Assembly (NCBI RefSeq): GCF_002081715.1
Contig: NZ_MUKP01000004.1
Location: forward strand, 62,001-126,000
Direction: 5' to 3'
Source: Nocardia donostiensis
GTDB lineage: Bacteria > Actinomycetota > Actinomycetes > Mycobacteriales > Mycobacteriaceae
DNA: 64,000 nt
The number at the start of each line of letters is the position of its first letter. Position 1 is the first letter of the stretch. The translations under genes and the position numbers were made by a program. Below the pieces are notes generated by a model. The model was given only the letters and a program-made list of their open reading frames with translations, was not told where the DNA came from and did no database searches. This document shows positions 52,340-61,836 of this stretch, in pieces.

Positions 52340-53839
52340 TCAGAGCCGCTCGAGATGCAGCGGCGCGTTGTCGCGCGGGAACGGGATGGTGCTGAAACCC
52401 CACGGCATGCGGTAGCTGTCGGGGATATGCCAGCGGTAGCCGCGCACCAATGCCGAGATGATTGTCTTCACCTCGAAAACACCGAAATGCATACCGATGC
52501 ATTTGTGTGAGCCCGCACCGAACGGCATCCAGGCGAGCCGATGCGATTTGTCCTCGCGGCGGGGTTCGTCGAAACGTAACGGGTCGAAGACCTCGGGGTC
52601 GGTCCAGAACTCCGGCAGCAGATGGTTGACCTGGTAGCCGAGGTCGACAGGTGTACCTGCGGGAACGTAATGGCCTGCGATCTCGGTATCGCGGACCGCG
52701 CGGCGCACGATCCCCGGCACCGGCGGCATCAACCGCAGGCTTTCCTTCACCACCAGGTCCAGATTGTGCAGCCGGTCCAGTTCGGAGATCGTCGGGATAT
52801 CGGTCTCGGCGTCGGCGGCCAGCACCTCCGCACGCACCTTCTGCTGCCAGTCGGGGTGTTTGCCGAGGTAGTAGGCGACGGCGGTGGCAGCGGTGGTTGT
52901 CGTGTCGTGGGCGGCCATGATCAGGAAGATCATGTGGTTGACCACGTCGGCGTCGCTGAAAACATCCCCGTCCTCGGTGCGGGCATGACACAGCCCGGAG
53001 AAGAAGTCAGGAGCGTCTTTTCGCCCTTCGGCAGGACTACGCCGCTTCTGCGGCAGCATCGATGTGAAGTACTCCTCGAGCACCCGGCGTCCGCGCAGCC
53101 CGGCCCGCCATTTACCGCCCGGCACCGGATGCCGCACCAGCGCGAGCCCGGCATGGGTGCAGGCGACGAACGCGTCGGTGAGGATGCGCCGCTGCTCACC
53201 GACCTCGGCGTCCATGAACGTCTCGCCCGCGATCTCGAGCGTGAGCGCCTTGATCGCCGGGAACAACCGCACGGTGCGACTCGCGCCCGGCCCCGCAGGC
53301 ACCCAGCGGTCGATCGTCTGCCGCACCACCGGGGTCAGTTCGGCCAGATGCGCTTCCAGCCGCTGCCTGGTGAACGCCTGCTGCATGATCCGGCGATGGA
53401 ACATGTGCTCATCGAATTCCAGGAGCAGCAGGCCGCGACGGAAGAACGGGCCGATGAAGAAATCCCAGCCCTGACCGAAATCACGCCTGCGGCGGCCGAG
53501 CACCTCGTCGATCGCTTCGGGGCCTGCGGCGAAAACACGGTCCAGGCCGAGGGAGCTGTTGAGGGTGACCGGGCCGAAGCGGCGGTAGCGGTCCATCATC
53601 TCCGCCGGGCCCCAGCGCATGAAGTGCAGGGTACGCCCCAGATACGGCAGCCCGGCGTCGCCGCGCACGGCGGCGGCGGTGCTGTCGCGGGGCGGTGTGG
53701 CCAGGGTCTTCGGGCGCATCGGAACGCGCAGCAACACCTGATCGATGGGATGCGTACGAGGTATCTCGATCAGGCCGATGTTCTCGGTGTTGTTGCCCAC
53801 CCGCGGTTTTCCGGCGGCGGCACGGTCGACGGTGACCAT
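52340..53839 (-). CDS. Cytochrome P450
   Basis: 499 residues from the ATG at 53837-53839 with GGGAGG upstream. I-helix MAAHDTTTTA, K-helix KESLRLMP (ExxR), and heme-binding FGAGSHKCIG with Cys447 as ligand. No membrane anchor. It is somewhat longer than typical bacterial P450s, with a long N-terminal region. Substrate unknown; the sequence reads like the mycobacterial/nocardial sterol- or lipid-type P450s. No ferredoxin gene is adjacent. Confidence 0.93.
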   Translation of the reverse strand: MVTVDRAAAGKPRVGNNTENIGLIEIPRTHPIDQVLLRVPMRPKTLATPPRDSTAAAVRGDAGLPYLGRTLHFMRWGPAEMMDRYRRFGPVTLNSSLGLDRVFAAGPEAIDEVLGRRRRDFGQGWDFFIGPFFRRGLLLLEFDEHMFHRRIMQQAFTRQRLEAHLAELTPVVRQTIDRWVPAGPGASRTVRLFPAIKALTLEIAGETFMDAEVGEQRRILTDAFVACTHAGLALVRHPVPGGKWRAGLRGRRVLEEYFTSMLPQKRRSPAEGRKDAPDFFSGLCHARTEDGDVFSDADVVNHMIFLIMAAHDTTTTAATAVAYYLGKHPDWQQKVRAEVLAADAETDIPTISELDRLHNLDLVVKESLRLMPPVPGIVRRAVRDTEIAGHYVPAGTPVDLGYQVNHLLPEFWTDPEVFDPLRFDEPRREDKSHRLAWMPFGAGSHKCIGMHFGVFEVKTIISALVRGYRWHIPDSYRMPWGFSTIPFPRDNAPLHLERL

Positions 53840-54021
53840 GGCTGACCTCCCTGAGAGATAGCTCCTATCGTATTCTCTTTGTTGCATTCTTTCGGGTGGT
53901 TCGGGGATCTCGTCGTGACGCTCGCCTACGCGCCGACTACCGTGTGATTGTCAGAAAAGAGATCGTCCGGCCAGGCGATCACCCGGGCGTACCGGCCCCG
54001 ACCTGTCGAGGAGCAGCGACG

Positions 54022-55518
54022 ATGAGCACTGAATCTGCCGGGAACCGCCGTCACCACGTGGTGGTGATCGGTTCCGGCTTCGGCGGCTTGTTCGGCACCA
54101 AGCACCTCAAACGCGCGGACGTGGACGTCACCCTCATCTCCAAGACCTCCACCCACCTGTTCCAGCCCCTGCTCTACCAGGTCGCCACCGGCATCCTGTC
54201 GACCGGCGAAATCGCACCGGCCACCCGGCTGGTGCTGCGCAAGCAGCAGAACGCGCGGGTCGTGCTCGGCGAAGTCATCGATATCGATCTGCAGGCGAAG
54301 ACGGTGACGTCGCAGCTGCTCGGCCAAGACACCGTCACCGAGTTCGACAGCCTGATCGTGGCGACCGGTGCACAGCAGTCCTATTTCGGCAACGATCACT
54401 TCGCCGAGTTCGCACCCGGTATGAAGACCATCGACGACGCCCTGGAGTTGCGCGCACGGATCCTCGGCTCGTTCGAGCAGGCGGAACTGGCCACCACACA
54501 GGAGGAGCGTGAGCGGCTGCTCACCTTCGTGGTGGTCGGCGCGGGGCCGACCGGTGTGGAACTGGCGGGTCAGATCGCCGAACTGGCCGACCGCACCCTG
54601 GAGGGCACCTTCCACAACATCGACCCGCGGGAGGCCCGCGTCATCCTCCTCGAAGGAGCGGGCGCGGTGCTGCCGCCGATGGGTCCGAAACTGGGCGGCA
54701 AGGCGCAGCGGCGGCTGGAGAACATGGGCGTGGAGATCCAGCTCAACGCCATGGTGACCGATATCGACGCGCACGGGGTGACCGTGAAGGACAGCGACGG
54801 CACCATCCGCCGCATCGAATCGGCGTGCAAAGTGTGGTCGGCCGGTGTCGCAGCGAGCGAACTCGGCCGGATGCTGGCCGAGCGCTCCGAGGGCACCGAG
54901 GTCGACCGGGCGGGCCGGGTGATCGTGGAACCCGATCTGACCATCAAAGGTCACCCCCATGTATTCGTGGTCGGTGATCTGATGTCGGTACCCGGTGTGC
55001 CCGGCCAAGCCCAGGGCGCCATCCAGGGCGCAATATACGCTGCCAAACAGATCAAAGCCGGCTTGAACGGGCAGTCGCCGCAGGAACGCAAACCGTTCAA
55101 GTACTTCAACAAGGGCAGTATGGCGACGGTGTCGCGGTTCAGCGCCGTCTGTCAGGTCGGGAAGCTGGAGTTCGGCGGGTTCATCGCCTGGCTGGCCTGG
55201 CTGGCATTGCACCTGTACTACCTGATCGGCTACCGCAGCCGCATCGTCACCGTCATCCAGTGGTTCGTCACCTTCCTCGGCCGCAGCCGCGGCCAGATGG
55301 CCGCCACCGAACAGTGGGTGTTCGCCCGGCTGGCCTTGGAGGCGATCAACGACTCCGAAAAAGACACCGCAGACTCGGCGGGCCGGGCCGACGCGGCGTC
55401 GAAGAGCACCGAAGCACCCGCCGGCGCTGCCACGGCCAACGGCACCGCCGAGCCTGGTAACGACGAATCCATGGAAGGGCGCGACGAAAAGAAAGTGAGC
55501 GACCGCAAAGCGGGCTGA
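54022..55518 (+). CDS. ndh: Type II NADH dehydrogenase
   Basis: 498 residues from the ATG at 54022 with GAGGAG upstream. FAD-binding GSGFGG and quinone-site-region FQPLLYQVATG, second dinucleotide motif GAGPTGVELAGQIAEL, and VVGDLMSVPGVPGQAQGAIQ. The region about 385-460 carries the amphipathic and hydrophobic segments that dock on the membrane (FIAWLAWLALHLYYLIGYRS). The last 50 residues are a hydrophilic Ala/Glu/Ser tail. Transfers electrons from NADH to menaquinone without pumping protons. Confidence 0.93.
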   Translation: MSTESAGNRRHHVVVIGSGFGGLFGTKHLKRADVDVTLISKTSTHLFQPLLYQVATGILSTGEIAPATRLVLRKQQNARVVLGEVIDIDLQAKTVTSQLLGQDTVTEFDSLIVATGAQQSYFGNDHFAEFAPGMKTIDDALELRARILGSFEQAELATTQEERERLLTFVVVGAGPTGVELAGQIAELADRTLEGTFHNIDPREARVILLEGAGAVLPPMGPKLGGKAQRRLENMGVEIQLNAMVTDIDAHGVTVKDSDGTIRRIESACKVWSAGVAASELGRMLAERSEGTEVDRAGRVIVEPDLTIKGHPHVFVVGDLMSVPGVPGQAQGAIQGAIYAAKQIKAGLNGQSPQERKPFKYFNKGSMATVSRFSAVCQVGKLEFGGFIAWLAWLALHLYYLIGYRSRIVTVIQWFVTFLGRSRGQMAATEQWVFARLALEAINDSEKDTADSAGRADAASKSTEAPAGAATANGTAEPGNDESMEGRDEKKVSDRKAG

Positions 55519-55551
55519 CCGCACCGGTTTCGCCACAACAGAAACGCACCT

Positions 55552-55583
55552 CGGCCCCACCCGGACAACCCCGGGCGGGGCCG
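55552..55583 (+). terminator. Hairpin terminator after ndh
   Basis: CGGCCCC (55552-55558) pairs with GGGGCCG (55577-55583), and after one mismatch CCCGG pairs with CCGGG, around a 6-base loop. It begins 34 bases after the ndh stop. Confidence 0.65.
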
Positions 55584-55725
55584 ATGGCGTCGTATGCCCA
55601 GGGCCGTAAGGAGTCTCGCAAGGCGGAGGACCAACGCCCATCCTTCGCCCTATCCCATCCGGATGGCGATCTGATCCGAATGTCGAACGAACGTGGGACT
55701 ACTACCTTCCGAACGAAAGGCCATC

Positions 55726-56715
55726 ATGGGCAAAGGCAAGCACAGGGCTGTCAGTCCACAACGGCAAATGGTGGGGTCGATCGTCGCCGCAGGTGCGGTG
55801 CCACTGGTCATCGCGTTGATCGGCACCGGAACCGCCTCCGCCGATCCGGTCCCGGCTCCGGTAGCGGGGCAACCGATCCCCGGTGGCACCCCCGCGGTGC
55901 CGATCGCCGCGCCGCAGCCGGACCCGGCCGCACTGATCCAGGCCGTCACCGCGCCGGTGACACAGGCCGCCGCCGATCTCACGGCCCAGGTCACCGCCGA
56001 CCCGGCGGTCCGAGCGGCCGCTGACAACGCCGTGCAAGCAGCAACCGACCTCGCGGCCCAGGCCGGCGTCCCCCTGCCTCCGGCCGCAACGCAGTTCACC
56101 GCGACACTGCCCGAACCGGCCCCGGTTGCCGAGCCCGCGCCCATCGATCAAGTGGTACCGCCTGCCGACGCGCCCGTTACCCGCCCCATACCGAACCACA
56201 GCTACCTGGCCCCGCTCGGTGAGCTGCATGCACCGGTGCCGGTCGAAAAGGTCGCCCCGATCGAGGCGCCCCCTGGCAAACTGCGCGTCGGATACGTCAT
56301 GATCGACGACCCCCATTTCCCCGGTCTCGATATTGCGCCGATCAACGAAGGAGCAGCCCAGGCTGAGGCCGATCTGGCCACCTTCCTGGACTCGGTGGGC
56401 ATCGAACGCACCCGCTCCGACAAGATCGCCAGCCAAGTCCTCGGCTCGGCCGCGATCGGCGCTTCTGTCGGTTCCACGGTGGCCTCGCCGATTGCCTCCA
56501 GTGGCGCGATGGTCGGCGCGATCGCCGGATTCATCTCCGGTATCCCGTTCCTGCCCATCGGCCTGCTCGTCGGACCGGTCATAGGCGCTGCCATCGGCTA
56601 CGCGTTCGTCGCCGCCCCGTTCGCTGCCGTCGGAGCGGGAGTAGGAGCGGCCGTCGGCGCGATCGACGGGTTTGCCGCTCCCCCGCACGGGACCGCCCCC
56701 GCGACACCGTCCTGA
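55726..56715 (+). CDS. Secreted protein with C-terminal glycine-zipper region
   Basis: 329 residues from the ATG at 55726, preceded by GAAAGG. Signal peptide ends near ASADP (about residue 40). Residues 40-150 are Ala/Pro rich with heptad-like AAADLTAQVTADPAVRAAADNAVQAA. Residues 165-215 are a compact conserved block (PNHSYLAPLGELHAP, LRVGYVMIDDPHFPG). Residues 240-320 repeat small residues in GxxxG spacing (IGASVGSTVASPIASSG, GPVIGAAIGYAFVAAP), suggesting membrane insertion or oligomer packing. Not assigned to a function; similar secreted proteins are frequent in Nocardia. Confidence 0.75.
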   Translation: MGKGKHRAVSPQRQMVGSIVAAGAVPLVIALIGTGTASADPVPAPVAGQPIPGGTPAVPIAAPQPDPAALIQAVTAPVTQAAADLTAQVTADPAVRAAADNAVQAATDLAAQAGVPLPPAATQFTATLPEPAPVAEPAPIDQVVPPADAPVTRPIPNHSYLAPLGELHAPVPVEKVAPIEAPPGKLRVGYVMIDDPHFPGLDIAPINEGAAQAEADLATFLDSVGIERTRSDKIASQVLGSAAIGASVGSTVASPIASSGAMVGAIAGFISGIPFLPIGLLVGPVIGAAIGYAFVAAPFAAVGAGVGAAVGAIDGFAAPPHGTAPATPS

Positions 56716-56820
56716 CGCCTGCCTCACCCGGAAGGGGTGGCCAGGGCAGAGATGAAGAGCCCTGCGCCACCGATGCCGCCGTGAACCGGCCTGCGCGTGC
56801 CGGACACAGTGGGCCCGAGT

Positions 56821-56847
56821 CGGGAGCCTGCGACAGCTAGGCTCCCG
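56821..56847 (-). terminator. Hairpin at the end of the MFS gene
   Basis: CGGGAGCCT (56821-56829) pairs exactly with AGGCTCCCG (56839-56847), around a 9-base loop. One arm covers the stop codon of the leftward MFS gene. It lies between convergent genes and could serve both. Confidence 0.5.
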
Positions 56848-58357
56848 GCCTGGGCGCGTCAACCATTTCCGCTGGTTCGGCTGGCTCGCCGGTACGCGAG
56901 GTGGCGAGCAACACCACCGCCGCCATCACCAGCAGAACCGCAGCGCCGACCGTGGTGGCGATATGCATACCGTCGACGAACGCCGCCCGCGCCGCGGCGA
57001 TGAGCGCGGTATCGGAACCGGCGAACTGGATCGTTTCACCGAGGGTGGACGCGAAGTCGCCGCCGGAGCGGAAGACCAGCGCCGCCAGCGAACCCAGCAG
57101 TGCCAATCCGAGCGCATTGCCCAGTTCGAAACTGGTTTCGGAAATACCGACCGCCGAACCGGCCCGCTCCGGTGGTACCGACGCCACCGAGACCTCCGAG
57201 ACCAGCGTGAACACCACGCCGTAACCGATGCCCGCAACCGCCGAACCTGCGATATACCAGGCGATTCCGTCGGCGACTCCCACCCCCAACAGCATGAGGT
57301 TACCGACGGCGGCCGCGGTCAGCCCCAGCGCGAACGCCGCTCGCACACCCAGCCACCGCGCCACCGCGGAGCCCGACATCGAAAACACGAACACCGTAAT
57401 CGCCATCGGAATACCCAGCACCGCCGCCGCCAGCGGGTCCCTTCCGGCGACCGACTGCAGGAAGACACTGGTCAGGAAGCTCATCCCCGCCAGCGACATC
57501 ATCCCCGCCGTACTCGACCCGACCGCCACCGCGAACCGCTTGCGGGCGAACAGTTTCAGATCCAGCAACGGCTCACTCAGCTGACGCTGCCTGCGCACGA
57601 ACAAGGTGAGCACGATCGCGCCGATCGCTGCGATCACCAGCGCTTCGGCATCGATTCCGTATTCGGCGACGTGCTTGATCGCATACACCAGCGGTAGGAT
57701 CCCGCCGATCGACAGCGCGACACTCGGCATATCCAGCGGGCCGAGGGTGGTCGAGCGATGCTCGGGCAGCAGCAGCTTCCCGAACACCAGCAGCACCAGC
57801 AGCACCGGCGCGTTGATCAGGAACACCGACCCCCACCAGAAGTGATGCAGCAGGATACCGCCGATGATCGGGCCGACCGCGGAACCGCCCGCGAAGAACG
57901 CCGTCCACACCCCGATCGCGCGCGCCCGCTGCCGGGCGTCCGGGAACAGGCTGGAGATCAACGACAAACTGGACGGAAGCAAGGTCGCGCCACCGATACC
58001 CATCAGTGCGCGGGCCGCGATCAGCACCGGTGCACTCGGTGCGAACGCCGCGATCACGGACGCGATCCCGAACACGGTGGCGCCTGCCAGCAGAATGCGC
58101 CGCCTGCCCACCCGGTCGCCCAGATTCCCCATGGTGATCAGTAAGCCCGCGATCAGGAAGCCGTAGATATCGAGGATCCACAACTGCTCGGCCGCCGAGG
58201 GGTCCAGATCAACGGTGAGCGTCGGCAGTGTCAAGAACAGCACCGACATATCCATCGACACCAGCAGCACCGGTAGCAGCAGCACGGCGAGCCCGAGCCA
58301 GGCACGCCGGGAGCTGCTCGTATCCGGCGCCGAAGGCAGCGCCTTCACGTGTGTCAT
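56837..58357 (-). CDS. MFS drug exporter, 14-TM DHA2 family
   Basis: 506 residues from the ATG at 58355-58357. Fourteen predicted membrane segments of the EmrB/QacA group: LDIYGFLIAGLLITMGNLGDRVGRR contains motif A, and GVWTAFFAGGSAVGPIIGGILLHH is the antiporter motif C. Proton-driven efflux of hydrophobic drugs is the family role. Divergent from a TetR gene with two operator-like palindromes between them, so drug-inducible expression is likely. Confidence 0.92.
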   Translation of the reverse strand: MTHVKALPSAPDTSSSRRAWLGLAVLLLPVLLVSMDMSVLFLTLPTLTVDLDPSAAEQLWILDIYGFLIAGLLITMGNLGDRVGRRRILLAGATVFGIASVIAAFAPSAPVLIAARALMGIGGATLLPSSLSLISSLFPDARQRARAIGVWTAFFAGGSAVGPIIGGILLHHFWWGSVFLINAPVLLVLLVFGKLLLPEHRSTTLGPLDMPSVALSIGGILPLVYAIKHVAEYGIDAEALVIAAIGAIVLTLFVRRQRQLSEPLLDLKLFARKRFAVAVGSSTAGMMSLAGMSFLTSVFLQSVAGRDPLAAAVLGIPMAITVFVFSMSGSAVARWLGVRAAFALGLTAAAVGNLMLLGVGVADGIAWYIAGSAVAGIGYGVVFTLVSEVSVASVPPERAGSAVGISETSFELGNALGLALLGSLAALVFRSGGDFASTLGETIQFAGSDTALIAAARAAFVDGMHIATTVGAAVLLVMAAVVLLATSRTGEPAEPAEMVDAPRPGA

Positions 58358-58398
58358 CGATACTTCCTCTCGATCATCGAAACCCTCTGGTCCACGAT

Positions 58399-58435
58399 GC
58401 GTACGGCGTACGCCTGTCCAACGGGTACAGTGTAC
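58399..58435. promoter_or_regulatory. Two TetR operator-like palindromes
   Basis: GCGTAC-N3-GTACGC at 58399-58413 is a perfect palindrome apart from its centre. A second GTAC-N3-GTAC lies at 58425-58435. The centres are 24 bases apart, both between the divergent MFS and TetR starts. One site per gene, or cooperative binding of two dimers, would fit. Confidence 0.6.
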
Positions 58436-58469
58436 GCATGCCGTGAGGGAGGCGAAAGGGAGTTTTTCT

Positions 58470-59168
58470 GTGACCGAGCCCACCAAGCTCACCCGCGACG
58501 CGATCATCGACACCGCCATCGCCATGGCCGATGCCGAAGGACTCGACGCGCTGTCCATGCGCCGCATCGCCGAGCGCATGGGCGTCGGCGCGATGTCGCT
58601 GTACCGCCATATCGCGAACAAGGACGAACTGGTCGCTGCGATGGCCGACGAGGTGGCCACCCGATACCCCTACCCGCGTCCGGTCCCGGCGGACTGGACC
58701 TGGCGGCACCGGGTGCAGATCGCCGGGGAGATCGACTGGACGCTCTACCAGTACCATCCGTGGGTGCTGCTGGCCTTCACCGTCCCCCGCTACAGCTTCG
58801 GACCGGGCAGCCTCGACGGCCTGGCCTGGCTGGTCGAGGGCTTCCGCGAACTGGAGGTGAGTACCCACGAGGCGACCCTGATGTCGCTCGCAGTGTGGAA
58901 CTACATCTCCGGAGCGACCCTGCCGCATATCAGCGCCGCCCTGCTCCCCCACAAGGAACCGGACGCCGCCGACCAGAACGGCCTGCGCACCCTGTTGGAG
59001 GGCAATCCGTGCTACCCGACCCCGCCGATCCTGATGGAACTGTGCGGAACGGGCAGCGAATTCGACCAAGTCGACATGCTGCGGATCGGCCTGACCGCGC
59101 TCTGCGACGGATTCGCCCAGCGTGCCGAACACCTGCGCCGCCGCGAAGCCGGCCCGGCCACACCATGA
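58470..59168 (+). CDS. TetR family regulator (TetR_C-type)
   Basis: 232 residues from a GTG at 58470 with AAAGGGAG upstream. Helix-turn-helix at about 10-55: IIDTAIAMADAEGLDALSMRRIAERMGVGAMSLYRHIANKDEL. The C-terminal domain (WRHRVQIAGEIDWTLYQYHPWVLLAF) is of the tetracycline-repressor type. Divergent from the MFS exporter, its likely target. Its stop overlaps the start of the lycopene cyclase-like gene (ATGA), so the three rightward genes are co-translated. Confidence 0.92.
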   Translation: MTEPTKLTRDAIIDTAIAMADAEGLDALSMRRIAERMGVGAMSLYRHIANKDELVAAMADEVATRYPYPRPVPADWTWRHRVQIAGEIDWTLYQYHPWVLLAFTVPRYSFGPGSLDGLAWLVEGFRELEVSTHEATLMSLAVWNYISGATLPHISAALLPHKEPDAADQNGLRTLLEGNPCYPTPPILMELCGTGSEFDQVDMLRIGLTALCDGFAQRAEHLRRREAGPATP

Positions 59169-60271
59169 CGCGAGATATCGTCGTCTGCGGGCTCGGCCCG
59201 GCCGGGCGTGCGCTCGCCCACCGCTGCCTGACGCGGGGGCTGTCGGTGACCGTTGTCGATCCCGCACCGGAGCGCCGGTGGACCGCGACATATGCGGTGT
59301 GGGCCGATGAACTGCCGGACTGGGTGGACCGGAGCGCGGTGGCGGCCACTGTGGTCGAGCCGATCGCCTACGGTCATCGCCAGCACGCACTCCCGCGCAC
59401 CTATGCCGTGCTGAACACCGGCCGCCTCCAGGATTCGCTCGACCTGACCGGGGCGACGGTGGTGACCGGTCGGGCGAAGACGATCGGCCGCCGCGAAGTC
59501 GAGCTGGCGTCCGGGTCGGTGCTGCGTGCCGACCGCGTTATCGATGCCCGCGGCCTCGGCCGAACCCCCGGCCGCGCCGAACAAACGGCGTACGGCCTGG
59601 TGCTGGATGCACAGGATCTCGCGCAGTCTGCTCTGTTCATGGATTGGCGGCTCGACAACGGCGCCCCCGCCGACGCACCGCGTTCGTTCCTCTACGCCAT
59701 CCCGTTGGGAGGCGAGGCGATGCTGTTCGAGGAAACCTGCCTGGCCGGGCGACCCGCCCTGGAGCTCGGCGAACTCGAGCAGCGCCTGCACCACCGGCTG
59801 CGGGCGCGCGGGGTCGGTTGCACCGGCCGCGAGCGGGTGGAGCGGGTGCGGTTCCCGGTCACCGGCGGCCGGCCGGGAGCGGACCGGTTCGGCGCAGCGG
59901 GAGCGTTGACCCATCCGGCGACCGGGTACAGCGTCGCAGCCGCCTTGGCCGCCGCCGATACGGTCGCCACGGGCGGTACGGCCTGGCCGCCCAGCGCACG
60001 GGCCGTGCACCGGCTCCGGCTGGCGGGGCTGCGGGCACTGCTGTCGCTTCCCCCCGCCGATCTGCCCGACTTCTTCGACGCATTCTTTGCCATACCGCCG
60101 GATCTCCAACGCGCCTACCTGTCCGGCCGCACCGATCCGGCCGGTACCGCCGCCGCGATGTCCCGTATTTTCGCCGACCTCCCCGCTCCGATACGCCGTC
60201 GTGTCGCGGCAGCGACACTCCGGTTACCAACTGGCCTGCGGACCCGCATCGGTTCGGCCATGATGGAGTAA
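59165..60271 (+). CDS. Lycopene cyclase-like FAD protein
   Basis: 368 residues from the ATG at 59165. N-terminal dinucleotide motif GLGPAGRAL, then TYAVWADELPDW, YAVLNTGRLQDSL, RVIDARGLGR, FMDWR, YAIPLGGEAMLFEETCLAGRP and GAAGALTHPATGYSVAAAL, all in the order found in lycopene beta-cyclases of the CrtY/CrtL type. It would close the ends of lycopene into beta-ionone rings. No other carotenoid gene is in the window. Joined by overlaps to TetR upstream and Ku downstream (TAATG). Confidence 0.85.
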   Translation: MTRDIVVCGLGPAGRALAHRCLTRGLSVTVVDPAPERRWTATYAVWADELPDWVDRSAVAATVVEPIAYGHRQHALPRTYAVLNTGRLQDSLDLTGATVVTGRAKTIGRREVELASGSVLRADRVIDARGLGRTPGRAEQTAYGLVLDAQDLAQSALFMDWRLDNGAPADAPRSFLYAIPLGGEAMLFEETCLAGRPALELGELEQRLHHRLRARGVGCTGRERVERVRFPVTGGRPGADRFGAAGALTHPATGYSVAAALAAADTVATGGTAWPPSARAVHRLRLAGLRALLSLPPADLPDFFDAFFAIPPDLQRAYLSGRTDPAGTAAAMSRIFADLPAPIRRRVAAATLRLPTGLRTRIGSAMME

Positions 60272-61173
60272 TGCGATCAATCTGGAAAGGCTCGATCGCG
60301 TTCGGGCTGGTGAACGTCCCGGTGAAGGTGTACTCCGCCACCGAGGACCACGACATCAAGTTCCACCAGGTCCACGCCGAAGACGGCGGCCGGATCAAAT
60401 ACGACCGTGTCTGCACCGTGTGCGGGAAAACGGTGCAATACGCCGATATCGACAAGGCCTATGAATCACCCGAGGGCGACAGGGTGATCCTCACCGACGA
60501 GGATTTCGCGAAACTGCCGGTCGCCGAGAAACACGAGATTCCGGTGCTGCAGTTCGTACCGTCCGAACAGATCGACCCGATTCTGTTCGACAAGACCTAC
60601 TATTTGGAACCCGATTCCGCCACCCCCAAGGCTTACGTCCTGCTCACGGCCACCCTGGAGCGGGTCGAGCGCACCGCGCTCGTGCATTTCACGCTGCGGC
60701 AGAAAACGCGACTGGCCGCGCTGCGAGTACGCGAGGGCATGCTGGTGCTGCAGACGCTGCTGTGGCCGGACGAGGTGCGTTCGATGTCGTTCGAATCAAT
60801 CGAACAGGCCGGAAGACCGCGCCCGCAGGAAATCAGGATGGCCGAAACGCTGGTCGATTCGATGTCGGACGATTTCGACCCCGACAAGTTCACCGACGAA
60901 TACCAGATCGAACTGAAGGATGTCATCGACGAGGCGATTGCCAGCGGCAGCGAAAAAGTGGTCGCCGCCCCGGAAGCCGCCGCACCCGCCCTGGACGCCG
61001 AAGTGGTCGACCTGATCGTCGCGCTGCAGCGCAGCCTCGAAGCCAGCGGACGACGCGGCGACACCGGCTCATCGAAGCCGGCCAAGAAAACCACCGCCAA
61101 AAAGGCGGCACCCGCCAAAAAAACCACGTCCAAAAAAGCACCCGCCAAAAAAACCACCCGTAAAGGCGCTTGA
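60271..61173 (+). CDS. ku: Ku protein for non-homologous end joining
   Basis: 300 residues from the ATG at 60271. Bacterial Ku core: MRSIWKGSIAFGLVNVPVKVYSATEDHD, FHQVH, RVCTVCGKTV and TYYLEPD. A lysine-rich tail from about residue 268 repeats AKKTT/KKA units; such tails bind DNA in actinobacterial Ku. It forms a ring on DNA ends and recruits LigD, which is not in the window. Its start shares a base with the stop of the lycopene cyclase gene. Confidence 0.95.
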   Translation: MRSIWKGSIAFGLVNVPVKVYSATEDHDIKFHQVHAEDGGRIKYDRVCTVCGKTVQYADIDKAYESPEGDRVILTDEDFAKLPVAEKHEIPVLQFVPSEQIDPILFDKTYYLEPDSATPKAYVLLTATLERVERTALVHFTLRQKTRLAALRVREGMLVLQTLLWPDEVRSMSFESIEQAGRPRPQEIRMAETLVDSMSDDFDPDKFTDEYQIELKDVIDEAIASGSEKVVAAPEAAAPALDAEVVDLIVALQRSLEASGRRGDTGSSKPAKKTTAKKAAPAKKTTSKKAPAKKTTRKGA

Positions 61174-61269
61174 GGACGAGCCGATGCTGGCACATTGACC
61201 ACACGGACCCCGCGATCGCGATCGTCCCCATGGGCCTGGGTTATCTGCGCCAGGTGCTCGACCTCGGCC

Positions 61270-61836
61270 TCAGACAGCCTGGATGAACCAGTCCAAGCGA
61301 CCGTGCTCGGCGTCGTCGGTGCTGTGGTGATACCCGAATCCGACCCGATGCGCGACCGAAACCGATGCGGTGTTGTCCGGGTCGATGCGCAGCACCGCCT
61401 CATCGGCCAGATCGCGCCCGGCGATATACCGGCAGGCCAGCACCACCGCCCGCGCCGCCATCCCCCGCCGCCGCCAGGCCGGATAGATCCCGTACCCCAC
61501 ATCGGCCTGCCGCGCCGCCAAGTAGGCACGTTCGGTGTGGATATCCAGCGTGCCGATCACTGTCGCGCTCGCCAGATCCACCACCGCGAACGTTTTGCCC
61601 GGTCCGTCGACTGCCCATTCCTGCTCGCATTCGCGGAAATGCTCCACCACCCGCTCCAGCGTCTCCGCCGCGCCGCCCCGCCATCGCGCCGAAGCCGCGT
61701 CCTCTGCCGCCAGATGCGTCCGGGCGTCGCCCACCTGAATCGGGCGTAACCCGATCACCCCATCCGATATCAACACGTGATCATGATCGACGCAGATCAC
61801 CCGGCCGAACAAGTCTCTGTGCGGCGCGCCACCCAT
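61270..61836 (-). CDS. GNAT family N-acetyltransferase
   Basis: 188 residues from the ATG at 61834-61836; the frame runs on to 62115 without GNAT sequence, and a GTG at 61800 is possible. DVGYGIYPAWRRRGMAARAVVLACRYIA holds the acetyl-CoA loop R-R-x-G-M-A/G, and RIDPDNTASVSVAHRVGFGY is the RimJ/RimL-type motif B. Probably acetylates an amino group of a protein or small molecule. Divergent from the universal stress protein gene. Confidence 0.85.
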   Translation of the reverse strand: MGGAPHRDLFGRVICVDHDHVLISDGVIGLRPIQVGDARTHLAAEDAASARWRGGAAETLERVVEHFRECEQEWAVDGPGKTFAVVDLASATVIGTLDIHTERAYLAARQADVGYGIYPAWRRRGMAARAVVLACRYIAGRDLADEAVLRIDPDNTASVSVAHRVGFGYHHSTDDAEHGRLDWFIQAV

